NCBI GenBank assembly: GCA_002335385.1
Contig: DCVK01000043.1
Span: 29,077 to 93,076 of the forward strand
DNA length: 64,000 nucleotides
Direction of reading: 5' to 3'
Source: Candidatus Aminicenantes bacterium UBA2190
GTDB lineage: Bacteria; Acidobacteriota; Aminicenantia; UBA2199
The notes below the pieces were generated by a model. The model was not told the DNA's origin and made no database searches. It saw only the letters and a list, made by a program, of their open reading frames with translations. A program made the translations under genes and the position numbers. Shown one piece after another: positions 25,344 through 33,589 of this stretch; the stretch's first letter is position 1, and every line of letters begins with the position of its first letter.

Positions 25344-25869
25344 GAGATGCTCCTTCCATGTCGAGGCATTGCTTCTTCAAGTGGTCCTTGCCCCGAAAAA
25401 CCATGGATTTGACCGTGCCGATGGGCTTGTTCAGCGCGCGTGCGATCTCCTCGAAGGAAAAATTGTCCATCTCCTTCATGACCAGCGGCACGCGCCATTT
25501 TTCCGGGACCATGGCCAGCAACTGTTCGGCCAGCAGCTTGCCCTCGATATCGGGGTTGTAGGATGCCTGCCCCTCGTTCAGATCGGAAAGGGAAAAAACC
25601 CGCCGGATGCGCTTTTTGCGGAACTCGCTGCGGGCCAGGTTGGTGGCGATGGTGTAGATCCAGGCCTTGGCGGCCTGGGCATTGTCGCATTTCAGCGTGT
25701 GGGCCTTGAAATAGACCTTGACGAATGTGTCCTGCGTCAGCTCCTCCGCCGCCTGCCGGTCGCCCAGCAGCAGGCTCAGGTAATGGAATATCGGTTTCTT
25801 GTACATGGCCATCACTTCTTTGAAAGCGGCTTCATTTCCCTCTTTGAGCTTGGCGATCAGGTCATCCAT
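25336..25869 (-). CDS. ECF-type RNA polymerase sigma factor (1)
   Basis: A 177-residue ECF sigma factor. Region 2: EAAFKEVMAMYKKPIFHYLSLLLGDRQAAEELTQDTFVKVYFKAH and AKAWIYTIATNLARSEFRKKR. Region 4: LLAMVPEKWRVPLVMKEMDNFSFEEIARALNKPIGTVKSMVFRGKDHLKKQ. It directs transcription of a small regulon in response to an envelope or other signal. It is the first gene of an operon with a membrane protein and a pseudo-HtrA. Confidence 0.95.
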   Translation of the reverse strand: MDDLIAKLKEGNEAAFKEVMAMYKKPIFHYLSLLLGDRQAAEELTQDTFVKVYFKAHTLKCDNAQAAKAWIYTIATNLARSEFRKKRIRRVFSLSDLNEGQASYNPDIEGKLLAEQLLAMVPEKWRVPLVMKEMDNFSFEEIARALNKPIGTVKSMVFRGKDHLKKQCLDMEGASHA

Positions 25870-25908
25870 TTCTGTTCATTAAGATGCCTTTGAGGCGGGA
25901 AAAGTTGC

Positions 25909-25934
25909 ACGGTGTGCGGAAAACGGCGGGTTCC
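25909..25934 (-). promoter_or_regulatory. Possible ECF-type promoter upstream of the sigma-factor gene
   Basis: Minus strand GGAACC followed by CGTGC with about 17 bp between, the general shape of ECF promoters (GGAAC / CGT). It lies ~40 nt before the sigma gene and would allow autoregulation. Weak single-site evidence. The rest of the 200-bp gap up to 26070 shows only short inverted repeats. Confidence 0.35.
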
Positions 25935-26070
25935 GGAAAAACGAAGAGGCCGGTTTGCCTGCATAATTCCTTCCATCTTTCTTGCAAAGGGAGAGATGGT
26001 TAATGATAGAGATGAAATCATTATCATGCAAGGTTTTCGGATTTCAACTTTTTTGGATCCGGCGCCGGGA

Positions 26071-27417
26071 TTACTTTCCGGCCTTTGGCGGGGATGGCGC
26101 GGCGGCGATGTCCTCCATCCTCGCGGGGAGCTTGGCAAGCGCCTCGCGCTGGACCTGGTAGGAGTAGGGCAGAGAGGGGTCGCGAACGACCACCGTCTCC
26201 CCTGCGGCGGCGGCGAATTCCAATACGGTCTCGCTGCGCCGTTCAGGATCGACCTGGTCCTCGGTCCGGATGATGACGCGCGCCGCAACGGCGGGCAAGG
26301 CTCCGGGCTCGTCGATGAAACCCGTGGCCTCGAGGTCGGCCAGGACGGTCAGCAGGGAATTGACCTTTTCCCCGTCGGGCTTTTTCCCGGGTTGCGGCGG
26401 CAGGAAATCCCAGTCCCCGGCCTCGTCCTTGCGCAGCGCGACGCGGAACGCCCCTTTTTGGAAGGAGATTTCGCGGGCGTCGTAGGCGAAGAAGCGGGCC
26501 ACCTTATTCTCGCGCCAGGCGGCGGCGTCGGGAACGAATTTCCCCGTGAAGTCCCCGGAGATGCCGCAAACCTCGCTGGAGCCGTCAGCGCGGGCATAAT
26601 ACGACTCGCCCTGTCGCCCGACCGTGATTCGCCGCGGTCCCGAGAGCGTGAGGAACTCGGCCGTCAGCAGCGGCCTGTCCAGACCGAAAGCGGCCTGTTC
26701 CCCGGCGTCCCCTGCCGGGGCGAACGACGTGGCCTCCAGCTGGGAGGCGGCCGAGAGGAGTTCGCTGATCCGCGATTCCCTGACCAGCGAATAGAAGGGC
26801 TTTTCCAGGAACCAGCGCTCATCCTTTTTCGCCAGGGAGACGGCGGCATCCCCGGTGCGGTATTGCAGGGAGGTGACGGCCATGGGGTCGAGGGCGAAGA
26901 ATTTCTTGTCGCGGAAGGCCAGCAGCCCTTTTTCCAGGTCCTGGCGCTTGTAGGCGGCGAGGGTGACCACCCGGCCGTCGCCTGCCAGCCTGGCGTAGGA
27001 GGAGCCGTCGAGAGTGTTCTTGACGCCCAGGACAACGGTAGCCGCCGGCTGGCCCTTGCTGAAGAGCTTCAGCTCGATCTCCGGCGTGTCGAGCCCGAAC
27101 ACCTTGAGGTCGCCGGCGTCTTCGGCCACCAGCCGGTCGTACTGCAGGCGCGAGAAATTATCCAGGATGCTTTCCAGCGCCACCTTGTCGGCCTTGGCCG
27201 CCAGCGGCTTTTCTATCTGCCACAGCGGGTCGCGGCGTGAAAAGATGAAATCGCCCTCCGGATTGCGCAACTCGATCCGGTCGATCGTGCCGGCGGTGAT
27301 ATCGAGCAGTATCCCCGCGGATGCCTTTTGCCCCTTTTCTTTTCGATCGATGTAGACGATGGCCACGGCCAGGACGGCCAGCAGGAGCGCCAAGGCGAGA
27401 ATCTTCTTCCAGTTCAC
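26071..27417 (-). CDS. DUF4340-family membrane-anchored protein of a Gld-type ABC system
   Basis: A 448-residue protein with an N-terminal membrane helix (ILALALLLAVLAVAIVYI) and a repetitive beta-rich periplasmic part typical of DUF4340 (IDRIELRNPEGDFIFSRRDPLWQIEKPLAAKADKVALESILDNFSRL, then FGLDTPEIELKLFSKG and VLGVKNTLDGSSYARL). DUF4340 genes regularly accompany Gld-type ABC permeases and GldG-like proteins. It overlaps the GldG-like gene by 4 nt and ends the operon. The molecular role is unknown. Confidence 0.85.
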   Translation of the reverse strand: MNWKKILALALLLAVLAVAIVYIDRKEKGQKASAGILLDITAGTIDRIELRNPEGDFIFSRRDPLWQIEKPLAAKADKVALESILDNFSRLQYDRLVAEDAGDLKVFGLDTPEIELKLFSKGQPAATVVLGVKNTLDGSSYARLAGDGRVVTLAAYKRQDLEKGLLAFRDKKFFALDPMAVTSLQYRTGDAAVSLAKKDERWFLEKPFYSLVRESRISELLSAASQLEATSFAPAGDAGEQAAFGLDRPLLTAEFLTLSGPRRITVGRQGESYYARADGSSEVCGISGDFTGKFVPDAAAWRENKVARFFAYDAREISFQKGAFRVALRKDEAGDWDFLPPQPGKKPDGEKVNSLLTVLADLEATGFIDEPGALPAVAARVIIRTEDQVDPERRSETVLEFAAAAGETVVVRDPSLPYSYQVQREALAKLPARMEDIAAAPSPPKAGK

Positions 27418-28955
27418 AGCTTCCTCCGGTAGAGCCAGACGCCGATGCCGGCGGCGAACACCAGCAGCGGCAGGATGAACAGGGTGTAGAAAAAGACCAG
27501 GCGGCCGGCGCTGCGGGTCAGGCTGACGGTCCTGGGAGCGGTGACCTTGGGGGCGATGGCGACCAGGTCCTTTTCCTCGGCCAGCCAGGAGACGGCGTTG
27601 TTGAAAAAATTGCCGTTGGCCTGGAAAAAGTAATACTTGTTCAGGGCGAAGTCGGAGTCGCCGACGACCACGAGTCGAGATTTTTTATCGCCCTCACCGG
27701 CGATTTCGCCGGCGGCCGCGATATCGATGGGGCCGCTTTTATCCTCCGGGTTTTTGGTGATCGTCTCGGTCTTGACCTCGACCTCGTAATTGGTCTCGCC
27801 CCAGGAATTGGGGCTGGTGGCGGCAAGGAAGTCCACGCTGACCCCGGCCGGGATCGGGGAAAGGCGGGACAGGCCGCGGGCCAGGGGAAACATGGTGGCG
27901 TAGCCGAAACCCTTGGTGATGGCGTGCTCGGGATACTTGGCCACCACGGGCATGAAATAGTTTCCGCCCATGAACTGGGAGAGGGGGTCGGCATCGACCA
28001 CGACGTGGTCTTCGAGGCTCAGGCCGTACCTGGCCAGCAGGGGCTTCAACTCGGCGCCCTGGCCGGGGTCAAGGAGCAGCAGCAGGCGCCCCTGCTCCTT
28101 TTCGACGTATTCGCCCAGCAGGAAGAGCTCTTTTTCCAGGAGCGGCTTTTGCGGTCCGGCGACGATCACGGCCGCGGCATCCCTGGGCACCGCCGTCTCC
28201 TGGAAAAGGATCAGGTCCTTCACCTGGAAGGACAGTTTCTCCAGCCCGGCCCGGGCCTCGGAATACCCGGTCTCGCCGCTGTCGCCGCTGCCGGGTTCAC
28301 CGTGCCCCTGGAGGAGATAGACCGTCTTTTCCCCCCGGCGCGACACGTTGATGATGGCGTTGGTGATGGCCTCCTCCGAGACCTCCTCGCTGCGCGTGCT
28401 CTTGCCTTCGTATTCGAATACCATCGTGCCGTCGGTCTTGATCTCGTATTGCTTGACCAGCTCGGGCTTCAGGTAGGGATCGATGAACGTCGCCCGGACG
28501 CGGCCGCTGTGGAAGCGGTAGATCTCAAGCAGGGCGCGCAGGCGCTCCAGGCCGCTGTTGCCTTTGCTGAAAAAGGCCTTGATGTCCAGGTCCTTCTTCA
28601 GCCCGCGCACGACCTGCACCGACTGGTTGGCGAGGGAGTGCGCCCTGCCGGCGCTGAGGTCGACGCGCGTATGCAGTTTGACGCCCAGGTAGTTGACCGC
28701 GGCGACGATGGCCACGATCAGCAGGACCACCACCGCCAGGTTGGAGGCGAAAATGAAGTTCAGGCGGGAATTCTTCGTCTTGAAGCGCGCGAGGTTGACG
28801 GCGAAATGCAGCGCCAGCCCGGCCACGCCCAGGAGCAGCAGCGCCAGCCCGGCCCGGCCCAGGAAGGCGGCCAGCCCGTAGCTGAGCCACAGGGCCGCGC
28901 CGGCCAGAACCAGCAGCAGGGAAAGGTAGTTGCCGTAGAGCAGGAGCCTCTTCAT
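27414..28955 (-). CDS. GldG-like ABC transporter auxiliary protein
   Basis: A ~513-residue protein with two N-terminal membrane helices, a third near residue 70-95, a large extracytoplasmic domain (LSAGRAHSLANQSVQVVRGLKKDLDIKAFF, FIDPYLKPELVKQYEI, VYLLQGHGEPG, LLLLDPG) and a C-terminal helix (RLVFFYTLFILPLLVFAAGIGVWLYRRK). This is the GldG/ABC_transp_aux architecture. The ATG at 28955 has a perfect GGAGGTGA site. It works with the permease and ATPase upstream, and the cargo is unknown. Confidence 0.88.
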   Translation of the reverse strand: MKRLLLYGNYLSLLLVLAGAALWLSYGLAAFLGRAGLALLLLGVAGLALHFAVNLARFKTKNSRLNFIFASNLAVVVLLIVAIVAAVNYLGVKLHTRVDLSAGRAHSLANQSVQVVRGLKKDLDIKAFFSKGNSGLERLRALLEIYRFHSGRVRATFIDPYLKPELVKQYEIKTDGTMVFEYEGKSTRSEEVSEEAITNAIINVSRRGEKTVYLLQGHGEPGSGDSGETGYSEARAGLEKLSFQVKDLILFQETAVPRDAAAVIVAGPQKPLLEKELFLLGEYVEKEQGRLLLLLDPGQGAELKPLLARYGLSLEDHVVVDADPLSQFMGGNYFMPVVAKYPEHAITKGFGYATMFPLARGLSRLSPIPAGVSVDFLAATSPNSWGETNYEVEVKTETITKNPEDKSGPIDIAAAGEIAGEGDKKSRLVVVGDSDFALNKYYFFQANGNFFNNAVSWLAEEKDLVAIAPKVTAPRTVSLTRSAGRLVFFYTLFILPLLVFAAGIGVWLYRRKL

Positions 28956-28957
28956 GG

Positions 28958-29725
28958 TCACCTCCATTTCCTGAATTCGAACACCGCGCGCGTCAAATAG
29001 AGTCCGAGAAAGACGAACGACAGGAAGTAGACGATGTCCTGGGTGTCGATGACGCCGCTGACCATGTTCTTGAAATGGGAGAAGAACGACAGGTAGGCCA
29101 GGACCGGCCGCCAGGCGCCGCCCCCCCCCTCGCCGATCCAGGAGAGCACCCAGATCAGCAGGATGGCCGAGAAGGAGATGGCGGCGGCGATGACCTGGTT
29201 CTCGGTCAGCGCCGAGGCGAAAAGCCCGATGGCGATGAAGACGGCGCCGAGCAGGAACAGTCCCAGGTAGGCGGTCAGCAGCGGCGCCGGGTCGGGATTG
29301 CCGTGGATGAAGACAAAGACGGCGTAGGTGGCGGTCAGCAGCAGGATGCCGCTGTAGACGATCAGCGCCGCCAGGTATTTGCCGAGGATGATAGAAGAAA
29401 GACGCACTGGCGAGGTCAGCAGCAGCTCCTCGGTGCGCATCTTTTTCTCGTCGGCGAACAGGCGCATGGTCAGCAGGGGCAGCAGGAACATCAGCACGAT
29501 GGTCACATTGCTGAAGAACGGCTGGAAGAGCATCTGGTTGATGTTGATGTACTCGGCGGGGTATCCGGACTGCATCATGCGCATGGTCTGCTCGTTGGCC
29601 CAGGCCAGGATGTTGTAGAAGAAAAAGCCGCTGACCAGCAGGAAGAACGCGGTCAGGATATAGGCGATCGGCGAATACAGGTAGGACTTCAGCTCCTTCT
29701 TGGCGATGGTCCAGACGCTTCTCAT
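28958..29725 (-). CDS. ABC transporter permease (GldF-like)
   Basis: A 255-residue ABC-2 type permease: IAKKELKSYLYSPIAYILTAFFLLVSGFFFY at the start, about six membrane segments, and MRLFADEKKMRTEELLLTSPVRLSSIILGKYLAAL between helices, the usual GldF/NosY-like signature. It overlaps the ATPase gene by 4 nt and is followed by the GldG-like gene. In Bacteroidota homologues support gliding. In other phyla the role is open. Confidence 0.9.
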   Translation of the reverse strand: MRSVWTIAKKELKSYLYSPIAYILTAFFLLVSGFFFYNILAWANEQTMRMMQSGYPAEYININQMLFQPFFSNVTIVLMFLLPLLTMRLFADEKKMRTEELLLTSPVRLSSIILGKYLAALIVYSGILLLTATYAVFVFIHGNPDPAPLLTAYLGLFLLGAVFIAIGLFASALTENQVIAAAISFSAILLIWVLSWIGEGGGGAWRPVLAYLSFFSHFKNMVSGVIDTQDIVYFLSFVFLGLYLTRAVFEFRKWR

Positions 29726-30633
29726 GACGCCCTCCCTTCTTCACCCAGGATGGCCTTCATGTACAGGGCCTCGAGCCCGGCCTTGATCTCGCGGATCTTG
29801 ACGTCCTTTTCCACCAGGCAGGAAATGATCGGGTTGAAGTCGTCCGGCGGCTCCTTGAATTCCAGCTTCAGCGCCGTGCCGGCGCAATGGGCTTCGCTGA
29901 CGGCGGGGAAAGCCAGCCGCAACGCGGCGCAGATGCCGTCCGCGATGGGGGCGCCGGCGACGATCTCCAGGCTCTTTCCCCACTCCTCGCGGGTCAGGGT
30001 GGCCATCAGCCGCCCCTCCTTGATGATCACCGCCCCGTCGCATACCTGGGTGATCTCGGCCAGGATATGCGAGGAGAGGATGACGGTGGCGCTGGAGCGG
30101 AACCCGCGGATCATCTCGCGGATCTCGATGATCTGTGCCGGGTCGAGACCGATGGTCGGCTCGTCGAGGATGAGTACTTCGGGCTCGTGGATGATGGCCT
30201 GGGCGATGCCCAGGCGCTGGCGGAAGCCGCGGGAGATGTTGCGCGTCAGCCGGCCGTAGACGGCCTGCAGGCAGGTCCTCTCCACGACGCGCTCGACGGC
30301 GCCGGCGATCTTTTTCCGCTCCAGGCCGTTCAGTTCGGCGACGAAGCGCAGGTACTCCCTGACGGTCAGCTCGCCGTACACCGGCACGACCTCGGGCAGG
30401 TAGCCCACCAGCTTCTGGATCGCGCGCGGGTCCTCGCCCACGTCGATGCCGCTGATGAGCGCCCGCCCCTCATTGGGCGGCAGGTAGCCGGTCAGGATGC
30501 GCATGGTGGTGGTTTTTCCGGCGCCGTTGGGGCCGAGGAAACCCCAGATCTTCCCCTTCTCCACGGCGAAGGAGATGTCGTCGACCGCCAGGGTGTCGGC
30601 GAACTTCTTGGTAAGACGTTCGACTTGGATCAT
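29722..30633 (-). CDS. ABC transporter ATP-binding protein (GldA-like)
   Basis: A 303-residue ABC-2 ATPase. Walker A GPNGAGKTTTMR is at about residue 35, a Q-loop region VGYLPEVVPVYGELTVREYL follows, then the signature NISRGFRQRLGIAQA (an LSKGF-type variant), Walker B VLILDEPTIGLDP and the H-loop ILSSHILAEI. The C-terminal ~80 residues are the regulatory extension common in this family. It begins 9 nt after argS with GGAGGT, so it is part of an argS-led operon. Confidence 0.93.
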   Translation of the reverse strand: MIQVERLTKKFADTLAVDDISFAVEKGKIWGFLGPNGAGKTTTMRILTGYLPPNEGRALISGIDVGEDPRAIQKLVGYLPEVVPVYGELTVREYLRFVAELNGLERKKIAGAVERVVERTCLQAVYGRLTRNISRGFRQRLGIAQAIIHEPEVLILDEPTIGLDPAQIIEIREMIRGFRSSATVILSSHILAEITQVCDGAVIIKEGRLMATLTREEWGKSLEIVAGAPIADGICAALRLAFPAVSEAHCAGTALKLEFKEPPDDFNPIISCLVEKDVKIREIKAGLEALYMKAILGEEGRAS

Positions 30634-30642
30634 CTGACCTCC

Positions 30643-32565
30643 TTACATTCGTTCGGGTACTTCGATTCCCAGGAGGGACAGGATGGCTTCGATCTTGTGC
30701 TTGAAGAGCAGGACCAGGCCAAGACGCAGGGAGCGCAGGATGGGGTCCGGCTCGGCCAGTACCGGAAAGAGGTGGTAGTAATGGTTGAATTTCTGGCACA
30801 GGCCGTAGGCGTAGGTTGCCAGCGAGGACAGCTCGTGGTTCTGCAGGGCGAATTCCACCTGGACCTCCAGCAGCGACAGGTGCAGAACCAATTCCCAGTA
30901 CAGCTCCCTTTCCCCTTCGGGGAGGGGCGCCAGGCCGGCGGCGCCGGCGGCCGCGTCCATGTCGGCGGCGGCGGCTTTTTTCAGGATGCTGTTCAGGCGC
31001 ACCACGGCATATTGCAGGTAAGGGCCGCTGTCGCCCTCGAAATTCAGCGCTTCCTTGAAGTCGAAGGCGATCACGGTGTTGAGGTTGAACTTGACCATGA
31101 AATAGCGCAGCGCGGCCACGGCGATCACGCGGGACAGTTTGCGGGCATCGGCTTCGGGCAGTTCCGGGTTGCGGGCGCCGACCTCGCGCAGCGACTTCTT
31201 CTCCAGCATGGCGATCAGGTCATCGGCCTTCACCGCCCGTCCCTTGCGCCCGGAGACTTCGATATAGGGCTTGCTCTCCTCGCCCGGCTCCAGCGTCAGT
31301 CCCATTTCACGGACGCAGGCCGGGGTCAGGGCCACCATCTCGTAGGAGAAGTGGACGAAGTTGGCTCCGGCCTCGGGATGGCCCAACTGGACCAGCACCT
31401 GGGCGATCAGGTTCTGCAGGTAGGATTGGCGCACGTCGATGACGTTGTAGATCCGCTGTCCCTTGCCGAAACTGCGGGCGGGGGGAGCGCCGAACGGCGC
31501 CGACGAGGTCATGACGATGGGCCGGCCGTCGGGATAGATGTGGAAGGGCCGGTAATGAAAGTCCCGTCCCAGCAGGTCGAATTTCCAGAGATTGTAGGCG
31601 ATGTCCTTGCCGACATAGGTGATGGTGCCGTTGGAGCGGACGATGATCTTCTCGATCTTTTCCCGGTCATAATGGATGACCAGGCAGCCCTGCTTCTCCG
31701 GGTCGGAGGAGGGAACCATCACGCCGCGGCCGGCCAGCTCGGCGGCGGCGGCCTTGAAGAAATCGAGAGCGATGACGTCACTCTCCCTGGCCAGCAGGTC
31801 GTAGTGAATGCCCAGGCGCTCCATGGTGCGGACATGGTCGAGCAGGACCTGCTCGGCGACATGCCGGCATGTCCCGTACTCGGGTTCGGTCTTTTCCTCG
31901 ATCTTCTTGTGCACTTCCCGGCGCTGGGCGGCCAGGGCCTCGTCGTCGGCGAACAGCCGGTTGACCTCGGCGTAGAGCTCCCAGAGATAGGCGGCCAGGT
32001 CGGGGATGCGCCGGATGGCTTCCAGGTCCATCCTGCGATAATGAAGCAGCCCCCAGACCACATCGGCCACCTGGATGCCGGTGTCGTCGATGTAGTTCTG
32101 CACCTCGACCTCGTAGCCCAGGAAGCGGCAGCAGCGGGCCAGGGTGTCGCCCAGGCAGGAGTTGCGCAAATGGCCGATATGGGCCGACTTGTTCGGGTTG
32201 ATGCTGGTGTGCTCGACGATGACCTTTTCCCTGCGTGCCGGCGCTGTCCACGCCTCGGCCAGGCTCCGCCGCTGTGCCAGGAAGAAGTCGTCACGATGCA
32301 GGAAGAAGTTGAGGAAGCCGCCGCCGGCGACCCGCACCTCGGCGACCGCCGCCAGTTTCCCCTGCAGCCTGGCGGCGATATCTCCGGCCAGAACGAAGGG
32401 CTTGCTTCCCGTCTTTTTGGCCAGGGTGAAGGCGAGAGTGGTCGACAGGTCGCCGAATTTCCGCTCGGCGGGGAGGGAAAAGGAAATGTCCACTCCGGAC
32501 AGGTCATGGGAGTCCTGCAGCAGCGCGGCGATCTCTTTTTTGAGCTTGTCCTGCAGGGACTTCAT
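30643..32565 (-). CDS. argS: Arginyl-tRNA synthetase
   Basis: A ~640-residue class I synthetase. The N-terminal Add-1 domain is followed by the HIGH-type motif SINPNKSAHIGHLRNSCLGD, YIDDTGIQVADVVWG, VRSNGTITYVGKDIAYNLWKF, a region around IYNVIDVRQSYLQNLIAQVL, and a C-terminal DALR anticodon-binding domain (SGPYLQYAVVRLNSIL... to the end). The ATG at 32565 shares ATGA with the stop of a 13-codon leader ORF. It is first in an operon with the Gld-type ABC genes. Confidence 0.97.
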   Translation of the reverse strand: MKSLQDKLKKEIAALLQDSHDLSGVDISFSLPAERKFGDLSTTLAFTLAKKTGSKPFVLAGDIAARLQGKLAAVAEVRVAGGGFLNFFLHRDDFFLAQRRSLAEAWTAPARREKVIVEHTSINPNKSAHIGHLRNSCLGDTLARCCRFLGYEVEVQNYIDDTGIQVADVVWGLLHYRRMDLEAIRRIPDLAAYLWELYAEVNRLFADDEALAAQRREVHKKIEEKTEPEYGTCRHVAEQVLLDHVRTMERLGIHYDLLARESDVIALDFFKAAAAELAGRGVMVPSSDPEKQGCLVIHYDREKIEKIIVRSNGTITYVGKDIAYNLWKFDLLGRDFHYRPFHIYPDGRPIVMTSSAPFGAPPARSFGKGQRIYNVIDVRQSYLQNLIAQVLVQLGHPEAGANFVHFSYEMVALTPACVREMGLTLEPGEESKPYIEVSGRKGRAVKADDLIAMLEKKSLREVGARNPELPEADARKLSRVIAVAALRYFMVKFNLNTVIAFDFKEALNFEGDSGPYLQYAVVRLNSILKKAAAADMDAAAGAAGLAPLPEGERELYWELVLHLSLLEVQVEFALQNHELSSLATYAYGLCQKFNHYYHLFPVLAEPDPILRSLRLGLVLLFKHKIEAILSLLGIEVPERM

Positions 32566-32603
32566 GAGGCGACAGCGGCGATCCTGTTCTTGCTGATGTT
32601 CAT
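32562..32603 (-). CDS. Leader peptide ORF of argS (13 codons)
   Basis: Reads MNISKNRIAAVAS and stops with TGA that overlaps the argS ATG as ATGA. Its ATG lies 8 nt after a near-consensus promoter (TTGACC-17-TATAAT), so it would be the first thing translated on a leaderless mRNA. argS has no other ribosome site. It could simply deliver ribosomes to argS or sense translation. It contains a single Arg codon. Not known from any family I recognise. Confidence 0.5.
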   Translation of the reverse strand: MNISKNRIAAVAS

Positions 32604-32640
32604 TGTCCCGGATTATATAATAGCCGGGCCGGCAGGTCAA
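32601..32640 (-). promoter_or_regulatory. Promoter of the argS operon
   Basis: Minus strand TTGACC (32640-32635), 17 bp, TATAAT (32617-32612), 8 nt, ATG of the leader peptide (32603). Confidence 0.65.
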
Positions 32641-32689
32641 CCCGAAACACTGTTCTTGAAAGGCTCTGTGGGGCTCGGCCGGCGCGGGA

Positions 32690-33157
32690 TCAGGAGAGGA
32701 TGGCCTTCTCCTTTTCCAGGATGACGGCGAGGGCCTCGGCCTCGTCGCGGGCGCCCTGGAGGGCGGAGCTGAGGTCGCTGCCGGCGGTGAGGCGGGCGAG
32801 ATGGGCCAGTGTCTTCAGGTGCAGCCCGATATCGCGGTCATCGCTCATGATCAGGAAGACCACGTGCACGGGCTTGCCGTCCGGGGCCGAAAAATCGATG
32901 CCCCGGCGCACGAGGGCCATGGCCAGGAAGAACTCGGAGAACTCGTCGGAAAAGATGTGCGGCGTGGCCACGCCGCGGCCGATCCCCGTCGATTGCACGC
33001 TTTCGCGCTTGACGAACAGGCGCTTCACCTTGCGGGCATCGGCGATGACTCCCTTTTCCTTGAGAAAATGGGCGAAATCGCCGTACAAGTGGCCGGTGTC
33101 CTTGCATGTATCGCAAAGGTAAACGTTTTCCTGTTTCAGGTAGTTGGCCAGTTTCAT
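32690..33157 (-). CDS. PTS EIIA (fructose/nitrogen type) domain protein
   Basis: A 155-residue EIIA-type protein. The phosphorylatable His is in STGIGRGVATPHIFSDEF (canonical GVGxGVAIPH). Downstream marks are APDGKPVHVVFLIMSDD and LHLKTLAHLARL. The N-terminal half holds CDTCKD, an unusual CxxC. PtsN-like proteins are regulatory phosphocarriers, and no EI, HPr or sugar permease genes are near. It overlaps the pseudopilin-like gene by 4 nt. Confidence 0.9.
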   Translation of the reverse strand: MKLANYLKQENVYLCDTCKDTGHLYGDFAHFLKEKGVIADARKVKRLFVKRESVQSTGIGRGVATPHIFSDEFSEFFLAMALVRRGIDFSAPDGKPVHVVFLIMSDDRDIGLHLKTLAHLARLTAGSDLSSALQGARDEAEALAVILEKEKAILS

Positions 33158-33525
33158 CGTAGGCTCCTTCGGGTGTCGTCGGGGCTGGCGAACGTCCGGT
33201 CGGGGCCGGCGCAGGCGAGGATCGCGCCCCCGGCATCGGGCTTTTCCAGGCGCAGCCGCGTCCCCCAGGGATCAATGAGCAGGTCGGAAGCGGGAAGGTA
33301 TCCGGGAACGAGCTCGGCCAGGTCGCCGGGACAGGCGCCGCGGTCGGCGCGATAGGCGTCGAGGGCCGCTTCCACCTGCTGCAGCTGCGCCGGCAGCACG
33401 GCGAGCTTGGCCTTGTCCAGCATGGCTCCCGACTCCCCCAGCGGAGCAGTCTGCCGGCTTTTGCCCAGGCGCAGCGCGAGCACGACGGCAAGGGCAACCA
33501 GCAGGAGCAGGAGGAAATAGCGCAT
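33154..33525 (-). CDS. Membrane-anchored GspG-like (pseudopilin C-domain) protein
   Basis: A 123-residue protein with one N-terminal membrane helix (RYFLLLLLVALAVVLALRLG), a helix (QLQQVEAALDAYRADRGACPGDLAELVPGYLP) and the DPWGTRLRLEKPD...ILACAGPDRTFASPDDTRRS ending seen in type II secretion major pseudopilins (DPWG...Y...S.GPDG...T.DDI). The prepilin cleavage motif (G|FTLIE) is missing, so it is probably not processed as a pilin. It leads the operon with ptsN. Confidence 0.7.
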   Translation of the reverse strand: MRYFLLLLLVALAVVLALRLGKSRQTAPLGESGAMLDKAKLAVLPAQLQQVEAALDAYRADRGACPGDLAELVPGYLPASDLLIDPWGTRLRLEKPDAGGAILACAGPDRTFASPDDTRRSLR

Positions 33526-33560
33526 GGACCCATTCTATGCAAGTGAAAAAAAAATTACAA
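33523..33560 (-). promoter_or_regulatory. Promoter of the gspG-like/ptsN unit (leaderless arrangement)
   Basis: Minus strand TTGTAA (33560-33555), 17 bp (T-rich), TAGAAT (33537-33532), 6 nt, ATG (33525). Confidence 0.55.
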
Positions 33561-33589
33561 GCGAAAAAACGTCGGCCTTTGCCGCCGCC

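Noticed and set aside
29887..32724. 945-codon plus-strand frame opposite argS and the ABC genes
   Set aside because: Shadow of well-identified minus-strand genes; no recognisable domain and skewed composition.
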